Of a DNA stretch of 32,200 nucleotides, positions 31,804 to 32,200 are shown piece by piece; positions within the stretch are counted from its first letter, which is position 1, and every line of letters begins with the position of its first letter. This DNA comes from Nostoc indistinguendum CM1-VF10. GTDB taxonomy: Bacteria > Cyanobacteriota > Cyanobacteriia > Cyanobacteriales > Nostocaceae. The notes under the pieces were generated by a model. That model did not search any database, was not told the origin of the DNA, and saw only the letters and a list, made by a program, of their open reading frames with translations. A program made the position numbers and the translations under genes. Location: the NCBI GenBank assembly GCA_019359215.1, contig JAHHHS010000084.1, forward strand, positions 1 through 32,200. Direction: 5' to 3'.

Positions 31804-32200
31804 GGGGTCTTCAGTTACTTTTATGGAGAATTAATTAATACTAAAATGCCAGTTTAATAAACTGCGTAATCGAAAATTGCTAAAGTTACGAAAGCCATAT
31901 CCAAGTCTTTTAATTAACTTAAGTTTATTATTAATTCCCTCTACAGTACCACTCATGGTTCTCCCGTCAAAATAGCCTACTATTTCACCAAACCATCTAA
32001 CCATTGTACCTATACTTTTCGGAAAATATGAAAGTGCATCATACATCCAATCTAATAATTTAATTATGCTGTCCCCCCAAGATACAGTTGATTCAAATAT
32101 ATCCCTAAAATCTTCTTTCAATCTGTGCATTTTAGCCAGAATCGGAGAAACTTCTTGGGCAGACTTTAACTTTTCTTTTTGCTTTTCGTTTAAAAAATTT
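31804..32200 (-). mobile_element. One end of an ISL3-type insertion sequence
   Basis: A partial IS that continues past the right edge. It contains the C-terminal part of an ISL3-family transposase (stop at 31831). About 25 bases beyond the stop, GGGGTCTTCAGTTAC (from 31804) resembles the G-rich start of ISL3 terminal repeats, so the IS end is placed there tentatively. Confidence 0.6.
31831..32199 (-). CDS. ISL3-family transposase, C-terminal part (cut by window edge)
   Basis: The frame is open from the right edge to TAA 31831-31833, about 122 residues. The first part (NEKQKEKLKSAQEVSPILAK) continues upstream of an internal Met at 32130, so that Met is not the start. The hallmark C-terminal ISL3 sequence follows: MHRLKEDFRDIFES, then FPKSIGTMVRWFGEIVGYFD, and GTVEGINNKLKLIKRLGYGF-RNFSNFRLRSL. 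The last catalytic Glu of the DDE triad is in GTVEGINN. No frameshift is seen in this part, so the gene may be complete outside the window. Confidence 0.88.
   Translation of the reverse strand, partial: NFLNEKQKEKLKSAQEVSPILAKMHRLKEDFRDIFESTVSWGDSIIKLLDWMYDALSYFPKSIGTMVRWFGEIVGYFDGRTMSGTVEGINNKLKLIKRLGYGFRNFSNFRLRSLLNWHFSIN

Overview
The window looks like chromosome from a filamentous, heterocyst-type cyanobacterium (Nostocales, Nostoc/Anabaena-like). The reasons are the many HIP1 octamers (GCGATCGC), the abundant 7-base tandem repeats and small dispersed repeats typical of Nostoc genomes, and family content such as an XisI protein, a DUF1995 protein, a PRC-barrel protein behind smc, WD40, TPR and pentapeptide-repeat proteins. 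No tRNA, rRNA, CRISPR array, prophage or large gene cluster is visible. Most genes are housekeeping or envelope functions in short units. Insertion-sequence remnants sit at both edges: a transposase tail at 1-108 and an ISL3-type transposase tail from 31831 to the right edge.

Layout, left to right: a transposase tail; a broken ORF and a SUKH/SMI1-KNR4 protein (-); selO (+); an ABC exporter (-); a probably truncated WD40 protein (-); a repeat-rich gap; the smc/PRC-barrel unit (-); a BON-domain lipoprotein (-); an RNase D-like exonuclease (+); a gap with a 165-bp MITE-like element; a TPR lipoprotein (+); a two-gene sodium:solute symporter unit (DUF4212 small subunit plus large subunit, -); a cysteine desulfurase plus 2'-5' RNA ligase-like unit (-); a phospholipase D-like lipoprotein that lost its second half (+); an HtrA/Deg protease (-); a PBP4-type D-Ala-D-Ala carboxypeptidase (-); a LOG-family protein (-); a 21-bp, ten-copy repeat array; a large pentapeptide-repeat protein (-); a large secreted metzincin-type metalloprotease (+); an orphan xisI (+); a histidine phosphatase (-); a DUF1995 protein (-); the ISL3 transposase tail (-).

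Several genes share an envelope theme (ABC exporter, HtrA protease, DacB, BON and TPR lipoproteins, secreted metalloprotease), but they are separate transcription units and do not form an evident pathway. The clearest co-transcribed sets are smc to PRC-barrel, DUF4212 to symporter, and cysteine desulfurase to RNA-ligase-like gene.

I do not see a convincing new multi-gene system. The more unusual signals are at the DNA level. The best is an array of ten 21-bp units whose nine junctions all carry the dyad GTTCNGAAC at exactly two helical turns. Others are a repeat expansion that has been turned into protein inside the SMC head domain, several MITE-like inverted repeats that overlap or abut gene ends, and two genes (phospholipase D-like, WD40) that look truncated by recombination.
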